Source: Acidobacteriota bacterium | GTDB taxonomy: Bacteria > Acidobacteriota > Terriglobia > Acidiferrales > UBA7541 | DNA: 64,000 nucleotides | Assembly (NCBI GenBank): GCA_013287135.1 | Contig: JABDEK010000001.1 | Coordinates: 16,736 to 80,735, forward strand | Direction of reading: 5' to 3' | Part shown: one piece after another, positions 16,648-23,902 of the stretch | Layout: every line of letters starts with the position of its first letter | How positions within the stretch are numbered: position 1 is the stretch's first letter | Program-made: the position numbers and the translations under genes | Notes under the pieces: model-generated | Database searches by the model: none | What the model was told of the DNA's origin: nothing | The model's input: the letters and a program-made list of their open reading frames with translations, nothing else

Positions 16648-17967
16648 TTATCGAGTTTCCGTCGCGCCAATGATTTTTCGGACCAGCGGCGACCGAGGCG
16701 GCGGCTTCTCGCCGATTTCAAAACTTTGCGAGAGCAACTCCACCGCGCGAACCAGCCGCGAATCGAGGTTGTAGTGCACGGTGCAGAGATTCTCGCCGGC
16801 CTCGACCTTATCGCCGATCTTTTTTTCGAGGGTTACTCCGACCGCCGGGTCCACGGAATCTTCTTTTTTCTCGCGGCCGCCTCCTAGCATCATGCTGGCG
16901 ACTCCCACGTCTTCCGCGCGAATCGCGGTGACGAACCCGGCTCGCGGCGCGTCTATCCGCGCAGTATGCTTCGCATGCGGCAGACGAGACGGATCGTCCA
17001 CTACGCCCTCATCGCCTCCCTGCAAACGTATGATCTCGCGGAATGTATCATGCGCGCGCCCCGATGCAATCATTTCCGCCGCGAGCTTGCGCCCTTCGTC
17101 CACTGAGCCGGTTCGCTTCCCCAGGAAAATCATCCAGGCCGAAAGCTCGTAGCAAAGCGCGCGGAGATCCGCGGGGCCTTCACCATGTAAAACTTCGATG
17201 CACTCTTCCACTTCCAAAGCATTCCCCACTTTGCGCCCGAGCGGCTGTTCCATGTCCGTGATCAGCGCCACGATCTTCGTGCCCATGCGCGTCCCGGTTT
17301 CAACCATCAATTCCGCCAGATATTCGGCGTCTGATTGATTCTTCATAAACGCGCCGTGGCCTGTTTTCACGTCCAGAACCAGCGCGTCAATTCCTTCCGC
17401 CATTTTTTTGCTCATAATCGATGCGCAAATCAGGTACGGGCTTTCCACTGTGGCGGTCACGTCGCGCAAGGCGTAAAGCTTTTTGTCGGCGGGCGCGATT
17501 TCCGGCGTTTGGCCAATCAAAGCGCAACGGCACTTTTCCAGCACGCGCCGGAAATCTGCGAGCTCTAAGTTGACGTTGAAGCCGGGGATCGATTCCAGCT
17601 TGTCCAGCGTGCCGCCCGTGTGGCCCAGTCCGCGGCCACTAATCATCGGCACGTACAGTCCGGCAGCGGCCACTACCGGCGCAATCACCAGCGATGTTTT
17701 GTCTCCCACTCCGCCGGTGGAATGTTTGTCAACTTTCGGGGCGGGCAAATCGGGCCAAGCGAGGACCAAGCCAGAAAGAAGCATCGCCTCGGTCAGCGCG
17801 GCAACTTCCGCGTTGCTCATTCCCCGCCAAATTACAGCCATCAGCCACGCTGCAATCTGATAGTCGGGGATACGTCCGCGCGTGACGCCTTCAATGAGGA
17901 AATCGATTTCTTCGCGGGAAAGTTCCGCGGCGTCTCGCTTTTTGCGGATAAGGTCAACAGCTCGCAT
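16648..17967 (-). CDS. pdp: Pyrimidine-nucleoside / thymidine phosphorylase
   Basis: Phosphorolysis of thymidine, uridine or deoxyuridine. The 439-aa length fits the family. The signature KVDKHSTGGVGDKTSLVIAP is at about residues 78-97, followed by GRGLGHTGGTLDKLESIPG, SPYLICASIMSKKMAEG and DVKTGHGAFM, and the C-terminal PYNP domain is present (AEDVGVASMMLGGGREKKEDSVDPAVG). First gene of the minus-strand salvage cluster pdp-nupC-pnp-cdd. Sequence alone does not separate the broad pyrimidine enzyme (Pdp) from thymidine-specific DeoA, so the symbol is tentative. Confidence 0.93.
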   Translation of the reverse strand: MRAVDLIRKKRDAAELSREEIDFLIEGVTRGRIPDYQIAAWLMAVIWRGMSNAEVAALTEAMLLSGLVLAWPDLPAPKVDKHSTGGVGDKTSLVIAPVVAAAGLYVPMISGRGLGHTGGTLDKLESIPGFNVNLELADFRRVLEKCRCALIGQTPEIAPADKKLYALRDVTATVESPYLICASIMSKKMAEGIDALVLDVKTGHGAFMKNQSDAEYLAELMVETGTRMGTKIVALITDMEQPLGRKVGNALEVEECIEVLHGEGPADLRALCYELSAWMIFLGKRTGSVDEGRKLAAEMIASGRAHDTFREIIRLQGGDEGVVDDPSRLPHAKHTARIDAPRAGFVTAIRAEDVGVASMMLGGGREKKEDSVDPAVGVTLEKKIGDKVEAGENLCTVHYNLDSRLVRAVELLSQSFEIGEKPPPRSPLVRKIIGATETR

Positions 17968-18149
17968 GAAGAAGGATAGGCGGTCAAGCTAGCATCGGGG
18001 GCAAGGCGCGTCAATGAGTGTCACTCGGCTGGCGAGAAAAAGATCGCGCGATTGGCGGGCCGAATATTCGCGATTCGCTGATAACCACTCGTACTAGCGT
18101 GGTAAACTGCTAGCAATAGTTTGGAAGCCGCGCGGTAGGGGCCACCGAA

Positions 18150-19082
18150 ATGATTCGTTCCCGTCCACTCTCGCTAAAAGTCAATAGTCGAAATGTCTCC
18201 CCATCCAGAGCTGCCTTATTGTTTTTAATCTTCGGCTTGTTCGTGGGCACGCTAGATATGCCAGCTAAACCAGCCCAGAAAAAGCAAACCAAGAAGTCTG
18301 AATTGCGCTGGAATCCGCCACAGGTGGATGCTGCCCTGTCATCGATTTCCGCCACGCCGCCCTGCCAGATCGCCAACGTTCTGAAACAGGCCGGTGATCG
18401 CGCTGAAGAATTGATTACACATCTTCAGGATTTCGACGCCCAGGAACAGCTTCGCTATGAACAGACCGACGACCTTGGCGTGCCGGAAATGATCACGTCC
18501 GCAAAATTTGATTACCTGGTCGATTTCGGCGAGAAATCCGATACGCCGAAGGTCCATGAAACCCGCACGCTTCTATCGGGAGCCGAAAACGCCGACCTCG
18601 CCGCGATTCTCGATCGCGGTCTGCCGGCCTTGGCGCTGATTTTTAATCCTGCACTGCAAAGTGATTACGAGATGCGCTGCGAAGGTTTGACCGTTTGGAA
18701 CGATCAGCCCGCCTGGGTCGTTTATTTCCGCCAGAGTAAAGACAAGCGCGCGCGAACTTTTGGAGTTCGGACGGCTTCACAGGTTATTTCGGTCAGTCTG
18801 AAGGGCCGCGCGTGGATCGCCGCGGCTTCCGGCCAAGTGATGCACTTGGAAACGAATCTGGTGAATGAGGTACCGGCGATTGGGATGCGGGGCAATGCGG
18901 TTTCCGTCGATTACGCGCCGGTAAAATTCCACTCGCAGGACGTCGAAATGTGGCTGCCTCAATCCGCAGTCGCGTACATCGACTACGGCAAACGTCGGAT
19001 GATCGTCACGCACACTTTTTCTGATTTTCGTCTATTTTCTGTGCAAACCCAGCAGGTCATCGAGAAGCCTAAGAGCCCGTAG
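18150..19082 (+). CDS. Secreted hypothetical protein
   Basis: No family recognised. The 310-aa product begins with a hydrophobic segment at residues about 20-37 after a basic N-terminus (possible signal peptide or anchor), followed by a Lys/Gln-rich linker. The mature part contains SAKFDYLVDFGEK, EGLTVWNDQPAWVVYFRQ, and ASGQVMHLETNLVNEVP, a pattern of alternating beta strands that could form a LolA-like or similar open barrel; this is a guess from strand pattern. It is divergent from pdp and convergent with the monophosphatase gene. Confidence 0.7.
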   Translation: MIRSRPLSLKVNSRNVSPSRAALLFLIFGLFVGTLDMPAKPAQKKQTKKSELRWNPPQVDAALSSISATPPCQIANVLKQAGDRAEELITHLQDFDAQEQLRYEQTDDLGVPEMITSAKFDYLVDFGEKSDTPKVHETRTLLSGAENADLAAILDRGLPALALIFNPALQSDYEMRCEGLTVWNDQPAWVVYFRQSKDKRARTFGVRTASQVISVSLKGRAWIAAASGQVMHLETNLVNEVPAIGMRGNAVSVDYAPVKFHSQDVEMWLPQSAVAYIDYGKRRMIVTHTFSDFRLFSVQTQQVIEKPKSP

Positions 19083-19113
19083 GCGAAATTTCCAACTAGC
19101 TGGGCGCGGGTAA

Positions 19114-19908
19114 TTAGAACTTGGCGGGGCGGGCGGCGATTTCTGCGGCAACCTGCTTTACTTCGTCGTGCACCAGGCCGTTGGTCACTAGCACGGACGG
19201 GCCCCCGGGCTGATAAGGCGCGCCGGCAATATCGCTAACTTTTCCGCCTGCTTCCGTAACGATCAGCATTCCCGCTGCGGTGTCCCACGATTTCAAGCCA
19301 AATTCCCAGAAAGCTTCGAATCGTCCACAGGCCACGGAACAAAGATCCATCGAGGCAGCGCCATCGCGCCGTACCCCGTGCGAACGCAGCGTGAACTCCC
19401 AATAATAATGAATATTTAAATTGTCGGCCCGCTTGTGCACCGGGAATCCGGTGGATACCAAACTCGCTGCTAAAGTATTCACAGAGGAGACGTGAATTGG
19501 CTTTTGGTTTAGGTAAGCGCCATCGCCTTGCGATGCATAAAACAATTCATTGGTAACCGGATTGAAAACCACACCCACTAGTGGTTTGCCATCCTGGAAC
19601 AACCCAATCGAAACTGCGAAGCAAGGATAACCGTGCGCGAAATTCGTTGTGCCGTCGAGCGGGTCAACGTACCAGATAAAGGAAGAGGTCGAACTATCCT
19701 TGCCCGTGCCCTCTTCGGCCACAATCGTATGTTGCGGAAAATCACGCCGCAAACGTGCGACGATCGCCGCTTCCGATTTGCGATCGGTTTCGGTGACCAA
19801 ATCGACGTCGCCTTTGTAGATTATTTCTTTCGGACGAGCGTGTCCGGCAAGGATGATGGCGCCCGCTTCGCGCGCGGCTTCGACGGCAGTGCTAAGAAAT
19901 TGGTTCAT
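19114..19908 (-). CDS. suhB: Inositol-1-monophosphatase family protein
   Basis: Mg-dependent phosphatase of the FIG superfamily. The 264-aa product shows the metal motifs VTETDRKSE, VAEEGTGK (GEE-like), WYVDPLDGTTNFAHGYP and, near the C-terminus, LKSWDTAAGMLIVTEAGG. All metal ligands (E, D, D, D) are present, so it should be active. Substrates of bacterial members include inositol phosphates and related sugar phosphates; SuhB also influences ribosome biogenesis in E. coli. It is monocistronic here or last after VWFA (36 bp gap). Confidence 0.92.
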   Translation of the reverse strand: MNQFLSTAVEAAREAGAIILAGHARPKEIIYKGDVDLVTETDRKSEAAIVARLRRDFPQHTIVAEEGTGKDSSTSSFIWYVDPLDGTTNFAHGYPCFAVSIGLFQDGKPLVGVVFNPVTNELFYASQGDGAYLNQKPIHVSSVNTLAASLVSTGFPVHKRADNLNIHYYWEFTLRSHGVRRDGAASMDLCSVACGRFEAFWEFGLKSWDTAAGMLIVTEAGGKVSDIAGAPYQPGGPSVLVTNGLVHDEVKQVAAEIAARPAKF

Positions 19909-19944
19909 GATTTTTGGTCGCCGTCGTTCGCGCGTCTAAACAAC

Positions 19945-20907
19945 TTATCGCGGCGCGGAGGCAGTGAAATATTCTTTGCGGTAACGCACCAAGTCGCCCG
20001 TCGTCACTTTCACCGTCACGTGGCGGCGGCTTCCCGACGGCGGCACCGGAGTAGGATAGTAACCCAACAAGTATTGCGTGCGTAGCTCGCGGTCAATGCG
20101 GTCGAACATGGCGTCGAGCGAGTGCGTTTCGTCCACCATGAACATCGCGCCGCCCGTGCTATCGGTAATCGTAATTAAGGCGTGCTCGCCGGCTGTATTT
20201 CGCCCGCTCTCATTGGCCGCGCGAATCACAATGGAATAGAGCAGCGCCTCCGAAGCAATCGCAGCGCGCCGGGCATCCTCAAATTTTGACAAGCTGGTGG
20301 TTTCGCCGGCATCCGTCACCAGAACGATCGCACGGCGCCTGTCCAGTGGGCGCCGTCGAAGCGTGTTCGAAGCCAGCACGATTGCGTCATAGATTGACGT
20401 CCCGGCGCCCGAGGTGATTCGGCGTGCAGCCGACTGCAGCTTCGGCACGTCCGACGAAAAATCTGAAAGCTGCGTAACCTTTTCGTCGAACGCAAAAACA
20501 CTCAGTGTGTCGCCGGGCCGCACCACTTGTCCGATAAAGTGCGCCGCCGATTCGCTTTCAAACTTCATGTCTTTGAACGTGCTCATGCTCGAATCGATCA
20601 TCAGAGCAAGATCAAGCGGACGATTGGTCTGGGCTTCGAAGCGCTCGATTTTTTGCGCTAGGCCCTCTTCGAAAAGTTGGAACACGTCTTGTTTGAGATC
20701 GGGGATGGGCTGTCCGTTGGCATCGATTACGCTGGCCAGGATGCTCACCAGGTTCGTCTGCACACGGATCACGCCTTGCTGTCTGGTTTGCGATTGTTGT
20801 GTTTGTTGTGATTGTCGCGCCCCCAAATTCAGCGCAAGCCCGGCGCATGTGAGAAGTCCAATAGTTGTGCAAAGAGCGGGGAATCCAGCCGGCAGGGATC
20901 GCTTCAT
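19945..20907 (-). CDS. Secreted VWFA-domain protein (acidobacterial VWFA-related family)
   Basis: A 320-aa exported protein: signal peptide at residues about 1-30, a Gln/Thr-rich linker, then the VWFA fold with the MIDAS motif DSSMS (LALMIDSSMSTFKDM) and the later GAGTSIYDAI and VLVTDAGETTS segments. It belongs to the VWFA type that is highly multiplied in Acidobacteria genomes and is of unknown function. The C-terminus LGYYPTPVPPSG...HVTVKV is typical of that family. Its ATG overlaps the moaDE stop by 4 bp. Confidence 0.9.
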   Translation of the reverse strand: MKRSLPAGFPALCTTIGLLTCAGLALNLGARQSQQTQQSQTRQQGVIRVQTNLVSILASVIDANGQPIPDLKQDVFQLFEEGLAQKIERFEAQTNRPLDLALMIDSSMSTFKDMKFESESAAHFIGQVVRPGDTLSVFAFDEKVTQLSDFSSDVPKLQSAARRITSGAGTSIYDAIVLASNTLRRRPLDRRRAIVLVTDAGETTSLSKFEDARRAAIASEALLYSIVIRAANESGRNTAGEHALITITDSTGGAMFMVDETHSLDAMFDRIDRELRTQYLLGYYPTPVPPSGSRRHVTVKVTTGDLVRYRKEYFTASAPR

Positions 20908-21635
20908 TTGTTTGTAGGAAACTTAGATTCATCCGGGCGGGAAATGGCTTCCTGTGAAGGTGTTTCCCCTTCAGCCCAAACCGCGCCGCCTGCAAAAAAC
21001 TCCTTCTTCCAGATCGGCACGTCGTGTTTTAAAGTATCGATGGCGTACCGGCAGGCCTCAAAAGCAGCGTTTCGATGTGCCGAGCTTACGGCAATCCACA
21101 CGCTGGTCTCGCCAATCTCCAGCCGCCCCAAACGGTGAATAATGGCCAGCCGACGAATCGGGAACTTTTCGCGGATCTGTTCGCCAATCTCGCGCATTTT
21201 GGCCAGAGCCATCGCCTCGTACGCTTCGTACTCCAGGTAGAGCGTGCGCTTTCCCTTGAAATTGTTGCGCACGAAGCCGTCGAAGACCACCATCGCGCCA
21301 TCTTCCGGAGCTTTCAATTTTTCCAAAAGCTCGCCCGGCTGAATGGGCTCGCGCACCAGCTCGAAGATGTCGTCGTTGTTACCGGTTCCCTGCCCTCCAC
21401 TGACGGGCGGAAGGAAAGCCACTTCATCTCCGTCCGCCACCGAAGCTCGCCATTCGGCATATTCCTGGTTCACCGAGGGAGCGATCGAACTTCGGAATTC
21501 GGCAAGTTTCGGGAACCGCCGCGCGTAACGCTCAAAAAGATCTTCCACGCGCGCGCCTTCGGAAAGACCGGCGTCTTCGGCCGCCACGCCGACGATTTCT
21601 TTTAGTTGTCCAAAAAATAGTACGCGAACGCGCAT
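20904..21635 (-). CDS. moaE: MoaD-MoaE fusion, molybdopterin synthase
   Basis: Molybdopterin synthase puts the dithiolene sulfurs into the molybdenum cofactor. Here the small sulfur-carrier subunit MoaD (residues about 1-81, ending in PPVSGG) is joined to the large subunit MoaE (about 90-235, with FDGFVRNNFKG, YEAYEAMALAKM, VSSAHRNAAFEACRYAIDTLK and PIWKKE). In free MoaD the terminal Gly-Gly is activated as a thiocarboxylate; here it is internal (Gly80-Gly81), so cleavage or a different sulfur route is needed, as for the mycobacterial MoaX fusion. The start is the ATG at 21633-21635; a GTG lies 24 bp upstream. Confidence 0.93.
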   Translation of the reverse strand: MRVRVLFFGQLKEIVGVAAEDAGLSEGARVEDLFERYARRFPKLAEFRSSIAPSVNQEYAEWRASVADGDEVAFLPPVSGGQGTGNNDDIFELVREPIQPGELLEKLKAPEDGAMVVFDGFVRNNFKGKRTLYLEYEAYEAMALAKMREIGEQIREKFPIRRLAIIHRLGRLEIGETSVWIAVSSAHRNAAFEACRYAIDTLKHDVPIWKKEFFAGGAVWAEGETPSQEAISRPDESKFPTNK

Positions 21636-21926
21636 CTGGTTGATTCTATCGCGCCACACCGTTCAAAGCGATTCAAGAGTCCATCGCTGACGCGGACGAA
21701 ACAAGTCAGGAAGAGCGCTTCTTTCGTCCGCCTTTGCGCAAAAATTGGGGTAATATTTGCACAATGAAGTTAGCGCGGAACGCTACCTCCAGCGTCATAC
21801 CGCTCAACTTCTTCGATAAAAATAAATGAACCGCGCGCAAAGAACAAGACGGCGACGAGCGCTAAGTCCCCAGTTTTACCTTTTTTAGTTTAGGCAGACT
21901 TCATGGTCGACGCGGAGGCTTGCTGC

Positions 21927-22829
21927 ATGAAAGTTCTGGTTTCGGGTGGCTCAGGTCTGGTCGGAACCGCACTCACCGAATCTTTGCGAAGCGAAGGGCA
22001 TACGGTAGCTCACCTGGTCCGGCCCGGAGGGGAAGCCGCGCCGGGTGACATTCGCTGGGACCCGGCCAGCGGTTTTATCAACACGAATGCAATGGAAGCC
22101 GCCGACGCAGTGGTGAATCTCAACGGTGCAAGCATTGGCGGCGGCCGCTGGACGCCGGAGCGCAAGAAAATTCTCCACGCCAGCCGCATCGCTGCCACGC
22201 GCCTTCTGGTGGACGCCTTCACGCGGCTGAAACAAAGACCCCGAGTATTTCTTTCCGCCTCGGCCATCGGATATTACGGCAATCGTGGCGACGAAGTTCT
22301 CACGGAATCGAGCGCTGCGGGAAACGATTTCCTGGCGACCGTGACCCGCGATTGGGAAGCGGAAGCGCTACGCGCGCAATCGGGCGGGATACGTACAGTA
22401 CTCGCTCGCTTCGGAATCATTCTTTCTGCAAAAGGCGGCGCTCTGAAACAGATCGTTCCTCCGTTCAAACTCGGTTTGGGCGGAAGACTTGGAAGCGGTC
22501 AGCAATGGATGTCCTGGGTTGCGATTGATGATGTAGTCGGCATACTGCGCGCCGCCATTTCGGATGAAAAGGCCAGCGGTCCGGTGAACGTAGTGGCTCC
22601 AAACCCGGTGCGAAATTCGGAATTTACGCACGTGCTTGCGGGCGTACTCCATCGGCCGGCAATTTTCCCTGCTCCCGCGTTTGGGCTGCGTTTAATGCTG
22701 GGAGAAATGGCCGATGCGCTACTGCTTTCCAGCCAGAAAGTCCGCTCCGAGCGCTTGCCCGCTGCAACGTTTCCTTTCCGATACGAGAATCTCGAGCCCG
22801 CGCTTCACGCAATCCTCGCGAAGAAGTAA
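21927..22829 (+). CDS. TIGR01777 family NAD-dependent epimerase
   Basis: A 300-aa extended SDR-type protein of the YfcH/SulA-like epimerase group with the nucleotide-binding SGGSGLVGTALTESL at the N-terminus, FLSASAIGYYGNRGDE (YxxxK-like region altered as in this family), WEAEALRAQSGGIRTVLARFGIIL, and MSWVAIDDVVGILRAAI. A DUF1731-like C-terminal tail (VLGRP-type, here LHRPAIFPAPAFGLRLMLGEMADALL) closes it. The start at 21927 has GGAGG 8 bp upstream; an upstream ATG at 21903 lacks that. Substrate unknown for the family. Confidence 0.92.
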   Translation: MKVLVSGGSGLVGTALTESLRSEGHTVAHLVRPGGEAAPGDIRWDPASGFINTNAMEAADAVVNLNGASIGGGRWTPERKKILHASRIAATRLLVDAFTRLKQRPRVFLSASAIGYYGNRGDEVLTESSAAGNDFLATVTRDWEAEALRAQSGGIRTVLARFGIILSAKGGALKQIVPPFKLGLGGRLGSGQQWMSWVAIDDVVGILRAAISDEKASGPVNVVAPNPVRNSEFTHVLAGVLHRPAIFPAPAFGLRLMLGEMADALLLSSQKVRSERLPAATFPFRYENLEPALHAILAKK

Positions 22830-22864
22830 TCCTCAAGTTGACATCTGCTTGATTAGTGACGGAT

Positions 22865-23230
22865 TTACAGATCGAGGCGTTCGAGCAGCGCGGGCAAGTT
22901 TGATTCGTCCACCACCAGGTCCGGGCGCCTCGCAGCAAAATCTTCCACTTCATCCAGCGCTTGGAATAGACGCATTTTCGCCACCGCGTACTCTTCGGTC
23001 CCGGTCAACAAGCGTCCGGTTTTCTTGGTCCAGTTATCCAGCGCATCTCGCCGGACGAAAATGCGCACCGGAAACATCGTCTTGCGATCGGCGGACACGT
23101 AATAAATATATTCGTTCCCAGCCGCTCCTGCCCGTTCCGACGGGTGCACGTCCTGGAACTGATACTGGTAAACGTACCCAATTTCGGCCGAATAGGCCTT
23201 GATGCGCCTCACGGTTTCCGGCTTGGTCAT
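22865..23230 (-). CDS. Hypothetical protein
   Basis: A 121-aa cytoplasmic protein from the ATG at 23228-23230 (MTKPETVRRIKAYSAEIGYV). It contains YQYQFQDVHPSERAGAAGNEYIYYVSADRKTMFP, a strand-rich middle, and an acidic C-terminus ending LLERLDL. I do not recognise the family. The open frame extends upstream to 23407 but that part overlaps the neighbouring gene remnant in antisense and looks non-coding. It is convergent with the epimerase gene. Confidence 0.65.
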   Translation of the reverse strand: MTKPETVRRIKAYSAEIGYVYQYQFQDVHPSERAGAAGNEYIYYVSADRKTMFPVRIFVRRDALDNWTKKTGRLLTGTEEYAVAKMRLFQALDEVEDFAARRPDLVVDESNLPALLERLDL

Positions 23231-23232
23231 AG

Positions 23233-23849
23233 CGGCATTATTCGGCGGGAACCACGAAGTGTCAATCTTGGCTTCTAGACCATCTAGACCAGCTCGCTCC
23301 CGAAGTGGAATCCCATGCTGTCGTTCGAGTGCTTTACCCGGATCCGAACGACACAGCGAATATCGGCGCAATCCGCGGACAAATCCTTCCTGCCAACCCA
23401 TTCGCATTGGCTGCTCTTACTGCGACTTCGATCAGTTTGTCGGTTACTGGATGGGTCGGTACACAGGTAGTCGCGCTGGATGCGGATACCGGCGCAATCG
23501 TCGCCGCCGCTTTTTCCAGTGGAAGTTGCAACGCAGCGAGTCCACCGACTCAATTCGACCGACTCAATTCGATGGCACGTACGATCTCGAGCGTCTGCCT
23601 GTCGGCCGCAATTACAATTTGTATGCCTGGCAGCTGGTTGCGATCGCGCTTCCGTCTGACTTCGATGTGCCGGCAGATTTGTGCTCGCAGGATGGGCCGC
23701 CATCGTGCGTTGCGCCCGTCGCAAACACCAATTTCAACGTGCGGACTTTGCCGGCGTCACCGCAATTGAAGCTGTATGGGATTGTCAGGACGCTCGAATG
23801 GCGTAAGGCGTACGACGACATTTGGTTATTCGCACTTGCGCTAAAATAA
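23233..23849 (+). pseudogene. Gene remnant with carboxypeptidase-regulatory-like (Cna-B type) domain, frameshifted by a 14-bp tandem duplication
   Basis: Two frames each hold half of one sensible protein. Frame one (open from 23233) gives GAIRGQILPANPFALAALTA, GTQVVALDADTGAIVAAAF and AASPPTQFD; the other frame (to the stop at 23847-23849) gives DGTYDLERLPVGRNYNLYAW and NTNFNVRTLPAS. At the junction a 14-bp unit is repeated (23544-23557 and 23558-23571). Removing one copy restores PPTQFD-GTYDLERLPVG in a single frame. The restored piece looks like the tail of a secreted surface/matrixin-type protein with an extensible beta-sandwich domain. There is no credible start, so it is probably a truncated fragment as well. 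Confidence 0.75.
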
Positions 23850-23878
23850 AAGCGGCTCCCAAAATTCGGGAGCCGCTT
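23850..23878 (-). terminator. Intrinsic terminator of the minor-pilin operon
   Basis: Perfect 11-bp stem AAGCGGCTCCC / GGGAGCCGCTT with a 7-nt loop, 25 bp past the stop of the PilX-like gene; on the minus strand the stem is followed by a T-rich run (TTTATTTT). It also lies just past the plus-strand pseudogene and may act in both directions. Confidence 0.85.
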
Positions 23879-23902
23879 GTGCGTCCCTTCGTCTGAATCG
23901 AT

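Noticed and set aside
21764..21829. 21-codon frame with TAATAT upstream before the epimerase gene
   Set aside because: No ribosome site or family; a short leader peptide cannot be ruled out but is not supported.
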